Shown piece by piece: positions 52,244 to 61,584 of a stretch of DNA of 64,000 bases. How positions within the stretch are numbered: position 1 is the stretch's first letter; every line of letters starts with the position of its first letter. Origin of the DNA: CAZAMB01 sp964486335 (GTDB lineage: Bacteria > Planctomycetota > Phycisphaerae > UBA1845); contig CAZAMB010000005.1 in the NCBI GenBank assembly GCA_964486335.1, positions 181,250 to 245,249 on the forward strand, in the 5' to 3' direction. The notes below the pieces were generated by a model. It ran no database searches. It worked only from the letters and a program-made list of their open reading frames with translations, and had not been told where the DNA came from. Both the position numbers and the translations under genes were made by a program.

Positions 52244-52960
52244 ATGGCACGCATGTTGGTTTCAGATCAAGCGATTCGGCGCTTTGTCGCCCTGATGGTC
52301 ATCTTGACGGTCACGCCTTGCGGGGCGGAAGTGAAGGAGAAACTTGCGGAACTCGAATCCAAACGGGACAAGATCAATTCGTTGCACATGATCTCGACGA
52401 CCTCCATCCGCATGGGCGGCGGAAGCCGTGAGATGACCATTGAGACTTGGCAGAAACGCCTCGATGGAAAGCAACTGAGCCGCCGCGAAATCATCACAAA
52501 ATCAGCGTCGGAAAAGGACGCTGAACCGGTCGAGTCAAAAACGCTGATGGTCAACGACGGAAACACCGCGTGGCGGGAAGCACCTGTGCTCGGATCAAAG
52601 CGTCTCGTGTTCAAGGGATCGTCGAAGGATCGGAGCGACTTCGCCGATCTGCGGACGATGTTGGAGGGCGGCGAGGCCCGAATGCGCGACGGCGAGACCA
52701 TTCTCGAACAGCCCTGCGTTTGTTTCGATATCAAGGGAAAGGAAGGAAACGATCGATTCCTGGCGACCTTCTGCATTAGCGAACGATTCGGCCTGATCCT
52801 GCGGAGCATCATCGAAGGTACCGATCAAAGCGTCACCGAGACTAGGGTAAAAGAGTTCAAGATCGATGAGCCGGTGGACAACAGGCTCTTTTCCTACAAG
52901 CCGCCGGGTGATGCCCAGGTGATCGATAGCGATAAGCTCGGCAAAAGAACCGACGATTGA
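52244..52960 (+). CDS. Exported LolA-like protein
   Basis: 238 residues. ATG with AAGGAG 14 nt upstream, and a second possible ATG three codons later. Signal peptide ~10-27 (RFVALMVILTVTPCGA). The mature protein has an alternating beta pattern: KLAELESKRDKINSLHMI, EMTIETWQKRLDGKQLSRR, TLMVNDGNTAWREAP, CVCFDIKGKEG and a C-terminal FKIDEPVDNRLFSYKPPGD. This resembles LolA/LolB-like lipoprotein carriers. Conserved LolA residues cannot be checked by eye. It lies 59 nt before the sensor kinase gene, so the two may be co-transcribed. Confidence 0.6.
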   Translation: MARMLVSDQAIRRFVALMVILTVTPCGAEVKEKLAELESKRDKINSLHMISTTSIRMGGGSREMTIETWQKRLDGKQLSRREIITKSASEKDAEPVESKTLMVNDGNTAWREAPVLGSKRLVFKGSSKDRSDFADLRTMLEGGEARMRDGETILEQPCVCFDIKGKEGNDRFLATFCISERFGLILRSIIEGTDQSVTETRVKEFKIDEPVDNRLFSYKPPGDAQVIDSDKLGKRTDD

Positions 52961-53019
52961 TCCGCGGATTGGAGCGATCACCGTCGAACCAGAGCAGCGC
53001 TCGTTCCCGTCCGACATGA

Positions 53020-54114
53020 ATGACAAACTCCGCACAAAAGCTCAAACGCTGGCAGACGGTGGGCGTGGCGACGATTGCCTTGGCTGTTGGGCTGGCCGGA
53101 CTCGGATTGTTCCTGTCGCTTCAGCATGTGCGTTCATTGACGATGCAACTCGACGAACAGGCGCTGGTTCGCGAGAACCGCTCGCTTGGTGATCCCGGGC
53201 AGCCGGCTCAGGACGAAGTGACGTCGCTCTTGAAAGCCATCGCCACGCAAACGGCGCTGTATGTCGGGTTGACCACATTGGCGCTCGCATCGCTTTCGTT
53301 GGCCATCTGGTTTCTCATCCGGCTCGTGCGACGCGAAATCGCGCTGGCCGAATTGAAGGCCAATTTTGTCGCTGACGTTTCGCACGAACTCAAGACTCCG
53401 CTTGCCTTGATTCGCCTGTACGCGGAAACACTTCAAACCGGGCGAATCGCGACCGAAGAAAAGCGCCAGGAATACTACTCCGTCATCGCCCGCGAGAGCA
53501 CGCGGTTGACCACGCTGATTAACGGCATCCTCGACTTTTCGAAGATCGAAGCGGGTCGCCGGGAGTACGAATTCCAACCCACGGATGCGACGGTTGTCGT
53601 GCGCGATACATACAACGCCTACTGCCCTCAGCTCGAACAACTGGGTTTTGAACATGCCCTGACGATGCAACCACACCTTCCTCGAATCGATGCGGACCGA
53701 GACGCTATCTCGCAGGTGGTAGTGAATCTCATCAATAACGCCATCAAGTATTCCCAGGACGAAAAGCACTTGGCGATTGACGTGACCTCCGATACCCGTA
53801 GGGGCCGGCGGGGTGTGCTGATTTCGGTTCACGATCGGGGAATCGGCATTCGACCGGAAGATCGCGCCCGGCTTACGGAGGGATTTTTCAGGGCACCCGA
53901 CCAGCGGGTCCGGGAACAAGGCGGAACCGGTCTGGGACTCGCACTGGTCAAACGGATCGTTGAAGCGCACAATGGACTTTTGGATATTGAGTCTCGACTG
54001 GTCAAGGGAAGCTCGTTTCGGGTGTTCCTGCCGGCGTCGGCGAGTGACACCAGTTTGGCAAAGGCGGATAAACCTCGGGAGGTCATGCACGATGGCACGC
54101 ATCCTGATCGCTGA
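53020..54114 (+). CDS. Sensor histidine kinase (PhoR-like)
   Basis: 364 residues. Two membrane helices (~13-35 and ~78-97) enclose a short ~40-residue extracytoplasmic region. The HisKA domain has FVADVSHELKTPLALIRLY with the phosphoacceptor His. The ATPase domain has the N box (VVNLINNAIKYS), G1 (DRGIGIRPEDR) and G2 (GGTGLGLALVK). The small external loop suggests that the signal is sensed in the membrane or by a partner. It overlaps the response regulator by 23 nt and should be its cognate kinase. Confidence 0.92.
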   Translation: MTNSAQKLKRWQTVGVATIALAVGLAGLGLFLSLQHVRSLTMQLDEQALVRENRSLGDPGQPAQDEVTSLLKAIATQTALYVGLTTLALASLSLAIWFLIRLVRREIALAELKANFVADVSHELKTPLALIRLYAETLQTGRIATEEKRQEYYSVIARESTRLTTLINGILDFSKIEAGRREYEFQPTDATVVVRDTYNAYCPQLEQLGFEHALTMQPHLPRIDADRDAISQVVVNLINNAIKYSQDEKHLAIDVTSDTRRGRRGVLISVHDRGIGIRPEDRARLTEGFFRAPDQRVREQGGTGLGLALVKRIVEAHNGLLDIESRLVKGSSFRVFLPASASDTSLAKADKPREVMHDGTHPDR

Positions 54115-54772
54115 TGACGAAGCAGATATGGTGAACGGGCTTCGGGACAACCTTCATTTTGAAGGGTACGAGGTGCTCGTTGCCTCCGACGGAGAGGCGG
54201 CACTCAAGGCCGCCACGACACAAAACCCCGATTTGGTTCTATTGGATATCATGATGCCCAAGTTGGACGGTCTTGAAGTTTGCCGCCGCATTCGACAGGC
54301 CGGCTTCATGATTCCTATTCTCATGTTGACCGCGAAGGGGCAGGAAATCGACATCGTTCGCGGACTCGAAGCAGGCGCCGACGATTACATTACGAAACCG
54401 TTTGCCATTCGAGAGTTATTGGCGCGAGTGAAAGCCGCGCTTCGTCGCACGGGAGCGGGCAAGGGCGTCGCGCGGACGATGCGTATCGGCAAGGCCGATG
54501 TGGACCTCGTCAAGGGCAAGATAGAGCGAGGTAACGAGACTTTTAATCTGGGACATTTCGAACTGGAAATCCTGAAGCTCCTTGTTGAACACGCGGAGCA
54601 GCCGGTGGAGCGCAACAAGCTGCTCGACGTGATTTGGGGCCTAGAAGGATTTCCGATAACGCGAACCGTGGACAACCACATCGTGAGTCTGCGCCGAAAA
54701 CTGGAGGACGATGCGAAGCATCCGCGACACATCGTGACCGTACACAGCATCGGCTATAAGTTTGTGCCGTAA
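54092..54772 (+). CDS. OmpR/PhoB-family response regulator
   Basis: 226 residues. ATG at 54092 with GGGAGG 9 nt upstream, inside the end of the kinase gene. The receiver domain (~1-118) has the acidic pair in LIADDEAD, phosphoacceptor Asp in LVLLDIMMP, and conserved Thr/Lys in MLTAKG and DYITKPF. The C-terminal winged helix (~135-226) ends TRTVDNHIVSLRRKLEDD and HIVTVHSIGYKFV. It is a DNA-binding transcription factor, paired with the kinase at 53020. Confidence 0.94.
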   Translation: MARILIADDEADMVNGLRDNLHFEGYEVLVASDGEAALKAATTQNPDLVLLDIMMPKLDGLEVCRRIRQAGFMIPILMLTAKGQEIDIVRGLEAGADDYITKPFAIRELLARVKAALRRTGAGKGVARTMRIGKADVDLVKGKIERGNETFNLGHFELEILKLLVEHAEQPVERNKLLDVIWGLEGFPITRTVDNHIVSLRRKLEDDAKHPRHIVTVHSIGYKFVP

Positions 54773-54888
54773 CGGCAGCGCAACGAATTCGAATCAAGTT
54801 CATTTCGTCTGAAAAATGCGTCAAATCCGCGCGCGAACGGATCAATGGCGCGCTTCGTACAATCTCTTACAGGATTTGTCTGACCGAT

Positions 54889-55170
54889 TTGAAATCCGAC
54901 AGTCGTCTCAACGTATATAGTGTCGTGGGAAATGTGCGAATGGCTCGAATGGAATCGAGAATGGAAACCAACACCAAAATCCTTCTGGTGTCATCCGGCG
55001 AGAAAGCGGCCATCGAGCGGGAGGCCGCAAGAATCCGCCGGCGCTTGGCGTCGGCCTGGGACAGAGGACAACCGATGACGACGATACGTCGCCTTGAACA
55101 AGCTCTGCGCGAACGATGGCGACGGCTTGACGAACTTCATGTGGTAAGCAAACGACCATTGCCGGCGTGA
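54889..55170 (+). CDS. Small hypothetical protein, uncertain
   Basis: 93 residues in the longest reading; a shorter start at ATG 54961 is also possible. The C-terminal two thirds are helical and basic (KAAIEREAARIRRRLAS, RRLEQALRERWRRLDELH), a pattern that could be a real coiled coil. No Shine-Dalgarno site supports any start. Not recognised. Confidence 0.35.
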   Translation: MKSDSRLNVYSVVGNVRMARMESRMETNTKILLVSSGEKAAIEREAARIRRRLASAWDRGQPMTTIRRLEQALRERWRRLDELHVVSKRPLPA

Positions 55171-55395
55171 CGCACCGGCATCGTGCGGCGCAGGTTGGGC
55201 TACGAACAAGCAACGCTCGACCTGCGCCGCCCCTCCCCCTTTCCTCGTCGACCAATTCGCCCTGTCCGTTCCGCTGCTTGCCGAAGGAACCCATCTTCGC
55301 GAAAGAATTCACAAGCATTGCCGTTTCGCTTTCCGTCGTTGACAATATCCTGTCAGAACTGGTCGGTTCGTTCACTGTTTCGCGGAGGCTGAACC

Positions 55396-55830
55396 ATGCC
55401 AAAAGCTCAGTCCATCATTGAGAAGAAGGGAGCGGATGTGGCGACAGTCGGTCGAAAAGCGACCGTCCTGGAGGCGGCCAAACTTATGAACCAGCGCCGA
55501 ATCGGCGCGGTCGTCGTTACGGACAAGGACAAGGTCGTCGGGATCTTCACGGAGCGAGACATACTCAATCGGGTTGTGGCGGCTGGTGGCGATCCCGCGA
55601 AGATCGCGGTGGAGAGTGTCATGACCTCTCCCATGGCGTGCTGCCGCCGCGAAACGAAACTGGCTGAATGCAAGGGCGTGATGACGCAGAAGCGGATACG
55701 CCATCTTCCGGTTGTGGAGGAGGGCAAACTGTTCGGGATCATCTCAATCGGCGACATCCTTGCCTCAGAAGTGGCTGATCAGCAGGCGACCATCGAATAC
55801 CTTCATGAGTATCTGTACGGGCACCGTTAA
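55396..55830 (+). CDS. CBS-domain protein
   Basis: 144 residues. Two CBS motifs in tandem: VATVGRKATVLEAAKLMNQRRIGAVVVTDKDKVVGIFTERDIL and CRRETKLAECKGVMTQKRIRHLPVVEEGKLFGIISIGDIL, here given as separate blocks of a Bateman module. It is a soluble nucleotide-binding regulator, probably cytoplasmic. Both halves keep the G-x-x-x-x-x-D pattern (GIFTERDI, GIISIGDI). No enzymatic domain is attached. Confidence 0.9.
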   Translation: MPKAQSIIEKKGADVATVGRKATVLEAAKLMNQRRIGAVVVTDKDKVVGIFTERDILNRVVAAGGDPAKIAVESVMTSPMACCRRETKLAECKGVMTQKRIRHLPVVEEGKLFGIISIGDILASEVADQQATIEYLHEYLYGHR

Positions 55831-55957
55831 CGGGGTGATGCTGGCGGGGCGTTCGGTTTTAGCGCATGATTCGCCCCCGATGATGTCCACCGATCGAAAG
55901 GCGGCGCCGCCGAGCACTCGACACCGCCGAAACGTCGGCTGAGGTTGATGAATTGAA

Positions 55958-56416
55958 ATGATCAAATACTCAAATACCAATCGACAACGTCGCCCGAATG
56001 CAATTGCGTCGGCCGTGATTCGAGGTTGTGCATTCGCGGCGATTTCCCTGACCATTGCCTCAGGATGCGTGCGCCGAACGATTTCGATCACGACCGATCC
56101 GCCCAACGCCCGTGTATTCCTCAATGATCTGGAGGTCGGGCAAAGCGCGGTCACGACCGACTTTCTCTGGTACGGCGATTACGACGTGGTCGTGCGGAAA
56201 GAAGGCTACAAGACGCTCCAGACCAACTGGGTGATCAAGCCGCCGTGGTACCAGTGGATTCCGTTCGACTTTTTCGCCGAGGTCCTGTGGCCGGGCTGGA
56301 TTCACGACGCCCGAACGCAGCACTATGTGCTCGAAGTCGCCGAGCAGGCCACGGCTGAGGAAGTGATCGGCCGCGCCGAAGAAACCCGAGGCGAAGCACT
56401 CAACCTGCAAAGATAA
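55958..56416 (+). CDS. PEGA-domain lipoprotein
   Basis: 152 residues. A lipoprotein signal ends LTIASGC (~37), with a clear lipobox. The PEGA domain follows: ISITTDPPNARVFLNDLEVGQ, then a long TTDFLWYGDYDVVVRKEGYKTLQTNWVI. WYQWIPFDFFAEVLWPGW and a C-terminal helix follow. PEGA modules are surface or periplasmic protein-binding domains. A similar YGDYDVVV-KEGYKTL pattern is frequent in Planctomycetota lipoproteins. Function unknown. Confidence 0.8.
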   Translation: MIKYSNTNRQRRPNAIASAVIRGCAFAAISLTIASGCVRRTISITTDPPNARVFLNDLEVGQSAVTTDFLWYGDYDVVVRKEGYKTLQTNWVIKPPWYQWIPFDFFAEVLWPGWIHDARTQHYVLEVAEQATAEEVIGRAEETRGEALNLQR

Positions 56417-56533
56417 GCGGCTTCAGCTTATTGCTTTCTTTCCGATCGCGGTATCCGCGCTCAGTGCGGAGTCCGCGACGTTCAACAACAGTGTCCCGAC
56501 ACTCATGTTTCTCATGGTCCCCCCCCGAATTCG

Positions 56534-57871
56534 TCAGGAATCGTCTTGATGCGCCGTGCAGAGCTTGCGTCGTTTCAGCAATGCAATGCTCGCGATGACG
56601 AGAAGACCGGCAAGAACGCAGAAGCCCAAAGTACCCATAACAGGAATGCAATTCGGCACAGCGTAGACATAGGTCGCAGAAAGCGCGCCAACGATCGCGT
56701 AAGACCCATCAAAGGTGACGGCGTTTCCAAAATAAGTTCCTGCGAAGCTTTCCTCGGCATAGAATTCGTTACGCGGCAGCCAGAGGTCTTCAATCCGCTC
56801 AAACATATAGACGGAGCCGGCATCTTGGCCGCGGTCGTCATCATGTGATGCCCCAATCAGCAAAAATCGGCCATTCAGAGCGACGGACGCTCCAAATTGA
56901 GGCACGTCAAAGGGTCGGGGGTCTGGTGCGACCAACTTCTGTTCGTTGCCCCATCCGTCGCCGGAAAAACGGTAGGCGTATACGGCACCTGAAATGGGCG
57001 CGGCACCATCAGCCCCTGCAGCGCCCACCACCAGGAAATCTCCATCCAGCGTTACCGCGTCCCCAAACCGATCTCCCTGCGAACCATCGCTGGCCGTAAT
57101 CACGGCCTCTTCAACCCAACTCATTCCGTCGTTTTGGAAGACGTATGCCTTCCCTTGCTCGTGATTTGCTGTTCCAGCCCCGACAACAAGCCGGTTCTCG
57201 CGAATGGACACAACGGACCCGAAGCCGTCCCACCGGACCGTGTCCGACCCGACCAGTGTTGCCACTTCCACGAAGCTGCTTCCGTTCCAGCGGAACACGA
57301 CGACCCGCCCGAAATAATCCGCCTGTCCCGGAGCGCCGACCGCGATCCAGTCGCCGCTGATGGCGACGGAAGCACCGAAAGAATCGTCGTCCGCCGAGCC
57401 GCTGGAAACCAGCTTCTGCTCCTCGACCCAATTATCCCCGACGCGACGAAACACGTAGGCAAAGCCAAAATCCGATCCTTCCAGGTCGAAGTTTGGAGCC
57501 CCCACCACAACCCGATCGCCTTCGATGGCCACCGACTGGCCGAAGGTGTCCTGAAAGGAAACGCCAGAACCGATGACCTTTTGATGTAACTCCCAGCTCA
57601 GCAGGCCGGGCTTGCGCCGGAATATATACGCCGCCCCAGCCGCCTGGCCCATCGTGCCATCGGAAGGGTCGCCCACCACAATGCAGTCGCCGCTGATCCC
57701 CGCACCTGGCGCGAAATATGCACCTGGGATCATTGGCAATCTGTTCAGTTCGCAGGGCTGCTGGGCGGTAGCAACCGAGTGCCCGCCAACCGTCACCGCG
57801 GCAAGCACCCAAAGCATGACGTGGCGGACGCCCGCGACACGACTGCACTCAATCCAAAGTTTCGCGGCCAT
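56534..57871 (-). CDS. Exported FG-GAP-like beta-propeller protein with C-terminal anchor
   Basis: 445 residues. N-terminal signal (~18-37, HVMLWVLAAVTVGGHS). About seven repeats of ~50 residues follow, each like SGDWIAVGAPGQADYFGRVVVFRWNG or DGDFLVVGAAGADGAAPISGAVYAY, the VxxGxPxDxxxGxxGxVYVF pattern of FG-GAP or integrin-like propellers. The C-terminus is IPVMGTLGFCVLAGLLVIASIALLKRRK, a Pro start, one membrane helix and a basic end, as in IPTL/PEP-CTERM sorting signals. It lies 6 nt after the stop of the gene at 57878, so the two are an operon. Confidence 0.8.
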   Translation of the reverse strand: MAAKLWIECSRVAGVRHVMLWVLAAVTVGGHSVATAQQPCELNRLPMIPGAYFAPGAGISGDCIVVGDPSDGTMGQAAGAAYIFRRKPGLLSWELHQKVIGSGVSFQDTFGQSVAIEGDRVVVGAPNFDLEGSDFGFAYVFRRVGDNWVEEQKLVSSGSADDDSFGASVAISGDWIAVGAPGQADYFGRVVVFRWNGSSFVEVATLVGSDTVRWDGFGSVVSIRENRLVVGAGTANHEQGKAYVFQNDGMSWVEEAVITASDGSQGDRFGDAVTLDGDFLVVGAAGADGAAPISGAVYAYRFSGDGWGNEQKLVAPDPRPFDVPQFGASVALNGRFLLIGASHDDDRGQDAGSVYMFERIEDLWLPRNEFYAEESFAGTYFGNAVTFDGSYAIVGALSATYVYAVPNCIPVMGTLGFCVLAGLLVIASIALLKRRKLCTAHQDDS

Positions 57872-57877
57872 GCAGTT

Positions 57878-58876
57878 TCACTGCAGCAAGTTGCGTGCCA
57901 GATCCCATCGTCGGCGCATGACCCACAACGCGGCGGCGGCAAGGCAGCCCGCGAGGGCAACCATCCCCATCGGCGAGATCGCCGGAATACAGGCGGCAGG
58001 ATTCGCTTGATCCCTCAGCTTCGTCACCGCAATATAGTTCACCGCGGAGGGAACGATTTGCTTTATTTGTTGACCGCCTATTCTCGCACGCTTCAACGGA
58101 CCCAACCCGTTTCCCGGCGGCGCCAGCACTTCATTCCAATAGAGAAATCCAACGCAAGGATCGATCTCGATCTTGTAAGGTCGTGACACAGCCAAGGGCA
58201 GGAGTTCGACGGCTGACCCGTCGATGTTTGCTCGACGAATCGTGTTCTCAGCTACGTCAGTCCAATAGAGTTTCCGAGCCGCCGGGTCAACCGCCACGTC
58301 GAACGTCCATGTCCCGGCATTACCAATGAGAGTCTGCCGCTGCGAACCATCGAGTCTTGAAGAATAAATCACGCCGTCCAAAACGATCAGGTACAAGGTG
58401 TCGCCCTCTGAATCCAATGCGATACCGTCGATCCCGTAGTCCGTGCCAAGAAACAGAATATCTTCGACGATTTGTGCATCTAAAGTCGCCCTGTTGACCC
58501 CGTAATTCCATCCGACGTCACGGCCCCAATAAATCCACCGATGCACTTCGTCGATGGCCAAGGCACCTGGCGATTGCTCGGTCACGAGAAAAACTTCCAC
58601 GTCAGTACCGTCAAGCGACGCGCGCTTAATGCCCGCGAATTCGGACCAGTAGATTTTTCCGCCGACCTGATCGATGGCGATATCACCGCAGCCCTCAGTT
58701 CCGATGTTGATGAGGTCGCTTGCATTGCTTCCATCGAGATCAGCGTGCATGATTTTGCTGCTGGTTCCCGGTTCGAAATGATGCCAATAGACCTTTTGCG
58801 CGCGGGCGCCAGGAGCGGTTACAGCAAGCAAGAGTATAGGTGCCAGAAATGAATGAAGACGACGTCGGTGCTTCAT
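57878..58876 (-). CDS. Exported YWTD (LDL-receptor-like) beta-propeller protein with C-terminal anchor
   Basis: 332 residues. ATG with GAGGTGG 8 nt upstream. Signal peptide ~8-26. About six repeats with IYW or LYW plus D follow: KVYWHHFEPG, KIYWSEFAGIKRASLDGTD, IYWGRDVGWNYG and KLYWTDVAENTIRRANIDGS, the YWTD motif of LDL-receptor-type propellers. The C-terminus IPAISPMGMVALAGCLAAAALWVMRRR is again a Pro-helix-basic sorting signal. Both genes of this pair probably display propellers on the cell surface. No exosortase gene is in view. Confidence 0.85.
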   Translation of the reverse strand: MKHRRRLHSFLAPILLLAVTAPGARAQKVYWHHFEPGTSSKIMHADLDGSNASDLINIGTEGCGDIAIDQVGGKIYWSEFAGIKRASLDGTDVEVFLVTEQSPGALAIDEVHRWIYWGRDVGWNYGVNRATLDAQIVEDILFLGTDYGIDGIALDSEGDTLYLIVLDGVIYSSRLDGSQRQTLIGNAGTWTFDVAVDPAARKLYWTDVAENTIRRANIDGSAVELLPLAVSRPYKIEIDPCVGFLYWNEVLAPPGNGLGPLKRARIGGQQIKQIVPSAVNYIAVTKLRDQANPAACIPAISPMGMVALAGCLAAAALWVMRRRWDLARNLLQ

Positions 58877-58969
58877 AGGGGTCCACCTCTTTTCCGGTGA
58901 AACTGCCCTGGATGCGGCTGCATTGCAGCCGTTTTGGCGTCCCGATTCAATCGTCGGCCAGCCGCCGGG

Positions 58970-59905
58970 TTACTGGATTTGACCTGGCAGAAAGGCCAGG
59001 GCGGCCGCGCCGATCAGGCCGGCGTCTTGTCCGAGTTGGGCCAGGGTGAGCTTTGGAGAATCCTCAACCAGCGTCCAGCGATTTTGCTGGAAGTGCCGCT
59101 GCACTCCCTCCAAGAGAAACTTCCCCGCCAGGCTCATCCCTCCACCGAAAGCGATGCCGGCCGGGTTGAAGGCATGTTGGATGTTGATGCAAGCAAGTGC
59201 CAGATAATGGCACGCATCGTCCCAAACCTCGCGGCACGATGCGTCGCCCGCCGCCGCGCGCTCGGCAACGACCTGAGCGTCGATCGCAGTCTTCTCACCG
59301 AGCAGAGCGGTCGCGCGCCGCGAGACGGCGGAGGCTGAGGCGTATTGTTCAAGACAACCCTTTTGTCCGCAGGGGCAAGGCAGCCCGCCGGGAACCACGA
59401 TCATGTGGCCAAGTTCCGCCGCGTTGCCGAAGTGTCCGTGAAGGAGCCTGCCATCGACCACGACGCCCGCGCCGACGCCGGTTCCGAGCGTCAACAAAAC
59501 GAAATCCTTGCACGCCTGTCCGCAGCCAAACCGCCATTCGCCCAGCGCCGCGGCGTTGGCATCGTTGTCGAGCGCGACGGGAAGCCGAAGGCGATTTCGC
59601 ATTCGCTCGCGTATCGGTACGTTCGTCCATCCTGGTAGATTGGCGGACTTGATGATCGTTCCGCCGCGAAGGTCGAGCGGACCCGGCGATCCGACACCCA
59701 CGCCAATGACATTCGAACGGTCTGGTGCTTCGTCGTGAATCAATCCTTCGACTAGTTCAGTGATGGCATCGATGACCGAATCGGCGCCTAGGTGGGCGTG
59801 GGTCGGACGAGACCGCGACGCCGCGATGCGACCATCAGAATCGACCAGCGCGACCCTCAAGTTGGTTCCGCCCAGGTCCACGCCGACGGCCCATCGAGTC
59901 GTCAT
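58970..59905 (-). CDS. ROK-family sugar kinase (glucokinase-like)
   Basis: 311 residues. The ATG at 59905 overlaps the serA stop as ATGA; a longer reading would extend into serA in another frame. The phosphate-binding loop GVDLGGTNLRVALVD (~7-21), SPGPLDLRGG, LDNDANAAALGE and TLGTGVGAGVVVDG are seen. The ROK zinc site GHMIVVPGG-CPCGQKGCLEQYAS is intact. It probably phosphorylates glucose or a related sugar in the cytoplasm. Coupling to serA hints at a link from glycolysis to serine supply. Confidence 0.92.
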   Translation of the reverse strand: MTTRWAVGVDLGGTNLRVALVDSDGRIAASRSRPTHAHLGADSVIDAITELVEGLIHDEAPDRSNVIGVGVGSPGPLDLRGGTIIKSANLPGWTNVPIRERMRNRLRLPVALDNDANAAALGEWRFGCGQACKDFVLLTLGTGVGAGVVVDGRLLHGHFGNAAELGHMIVVPGGLPCPCGQKGCLEQYASASAVSRRATALLGEKTAIDAQVVAERAAAGDASCREVWDDACHYLALACINIQHAFNPAGIAFGGGMSLAGKFLLEGVQRHFQQNRWTLVEDSPKLTLAQLGQDAGLIGAAALAFLPGQIQ

Positions 59906-61512
59906 GCGGCCGAGCCTCCGCTGACGGATGGCAGTGAAATGGCACGAACGGAAAGGATCGGGGGATTCATGTTTCGCAGCGAGTCGCGCAGGCCGTCCGG
60001 CATGGGCGCGTCCAGCTTGAGGACCATGAGGGCGGTCTTTCCCCTTCGCGACAGGGCCATGTCGGCGATGTTGATGCCGGCATTGCCGAACGCCTGACCG
60101 ACAAGCCCGATCACGCCCGGCCGATCGTCGTTGAAGATCAACACGATCGTCCGTTCGGGAATAAGCTCCATTCGATAACCATCGATCGCGAGGATTCGCG
60201 GTCGTCCATCGCCCAAAACCGTTCCTTCGACCGTGTGGGTCTGATCTCCGGCGAGAACGGAAATGGAGATCGTCTCGGGCTGATTCTCGAGTACCGATTG
60301 GGCAACATGCTCGACGACAATGCCGCGGCGCTTGGCCTGTTCGCGGGCGTTGACGAGATTGAGGCGACAATCCAACCGCGGTCCAAGAACCGCCACCATC
60401 GCACACCACGACAGGGAACTCGCCATTTCTCGCATGGAATCGCCGTGAACCGTCACGCGAATCCGATCGACACCCTCGGCGGACCAGGCTGACAAAATCG
60501 CTCCCATGCGAGAGCAGAGATCAAAGCCCGCACGGGCACGAGGTCCCATTCGCGCGGGCATTCCGGAAACGTTGACGGCCGACTGAACCTCCCCGTGGCG
60601 TAAATAGGCGAGCAGCGTCTCGACCGCATCAGTGGACACGCGAAGCTGAGCCTCGGCGGTTGACGCCGCGAGGTGCGGGGTCAACACCATATTCTTGGCC
60701 GTCAGGAGCGGACTTCCCTTGGGCGGTTCATTTTCGTAGACGTCCACCGCCGCGCCGGCGATCCGCCCGGTGTTCAACGCTTCGGCCAGTGAAGTTTCGT
60801 CGATGAGCGCGCCACGAGCACAGTTAATGATGGTTGCTCCGGGCTTCATCCTGGCAATCCGCGCCGGGCCGATCAGGTGCGTCGTTTCCGGCGAAAGCGT
60901 GGCATGAAGCGTGACGCAATCCGAAACCGAGAGCAGCTCATCGATCGTGCCGACCATTCTCACAAGCCCTTCGAGAGCCGTCTCGCCCTTCACGAACGGA
61001 TCGTAAGCACTCACGATCATTTCGAGAGCAAGAGCCCGCTGCGCTACCGCGCGCCCGATGCGTCCCAAGCCAACGATGCCGAGCGTTCGCCCGGCGAGCT
61101 GAGCGCCTTCGTAGGCGCTACGGTTCCATCCACCGCTGCGAACGTGCTGGTCGGCCTCAACCACGCGATGATGCAACGCCATCATCAGCGCAATGGTGTG
61201 CTCAGCCGTGGAAATAGTGTTGGCGTCCGGAGTGTTGAGCACCAAAACGCCGGCTTCGGTCGCGGCTTCGAGATCGACATTGTCCACGCCCACACCCGCG
61301 CGAGCGATCGCCGCGAGTCGTCCCGGTTTGGCCAGGGTAGCCCGCGTGACCTTGACGGCCGAGCGAATCAGCATTCCGTCGTAATCACCAACGATTTCGC
61401 CCAACTCGTCGGGTGATAATCCCGTTCTGATGTCAAACTTTACGTCACTCGCAGCGCGGAGACGTTCCAGTCCGGCCTCGGCGATTTTGTCAGCGACGAG
61501 AATTCGGTGCAT
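59902..61512 (-). CDS. serA: D-3-phosphoglycerate dehydrogenase, long form with ACT domain
   Basis: 536 residues. ATG at 61512 with AAGGAG 7 nt upstream; the longer reading adds seven residues. The N-terminus MHRILVADKIAEAGLERL is typical. NAD-binding LGIVGLGRIGRAVAQRA, the catalytic Arg/Glu/His region (CARGALIDE, LTPHLAAST), an intervening domain (~320-455) and a C-terminal ACT domain (~465-536, LIFNDDRPGVIGLVGQAF) are all present. It makes 3-phosphohydroxypyruvate in the first step of serine synthesis. The ACT domain allows serine feedback, which cannot be confirmed here. Confidence 0.95.
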   Translation of the reverse strand: MHRILVADKIAEAGLERLRAASDVKFDIRTGLSPDELGEIVGDYDGMLIRSAVKVTRATLAKPGRLAAIARAGVGVDNVDLEAATEAGVLVLNTPDANTISTAEHTIALMMALHHRVVEADQHVRSGGWNRSAYEGAQLAGRTLGIVGLGRIGRAVAQRALALEMIVSAYDPFVKGETALEGLVRMVGTIDELLSVSDCVTLHATLSPETTHLIGPARIARMKPGATIINCARGALIDETSLAEALNTGRIAGAAVDVYENEPPKGSPLLTAKNMVLTPHLAASTAEAQLRVSTDAVETLLAYLRHGEVQSAVNVSGMPARMGPRARAGFDLCSRMGAILSAWSAEGVDRIRVTVHGDSMREMASSLSWCAMVAVLGPRLDCRLNLVNAREQAKRRGIVVEHVAQSVLENQPETISISVLAGDQTHTVEGTVLGDGRPRILAIDGYRMELIPERTIVLIFNDDRPGVIGLVGQAFGNAGINIADMALSRRGKTALMVLKLDAPMPDGLRDSLRNMNPPILSVRAISLPSVSGGSAA

Positions 61513-61584
61513 CGTGGAACTCCTTGACATCACGAAGCAAAGGCTGATAAAGCGTCGCCTCGCCCGCGATGGGATTCGATTCGA

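Noticed and set aside
53134..54150. 338-residue minus-strand ORF opposite the sensor kinase
   Set aside because: Shadow frame; the plus strand has every histidine kinase box.
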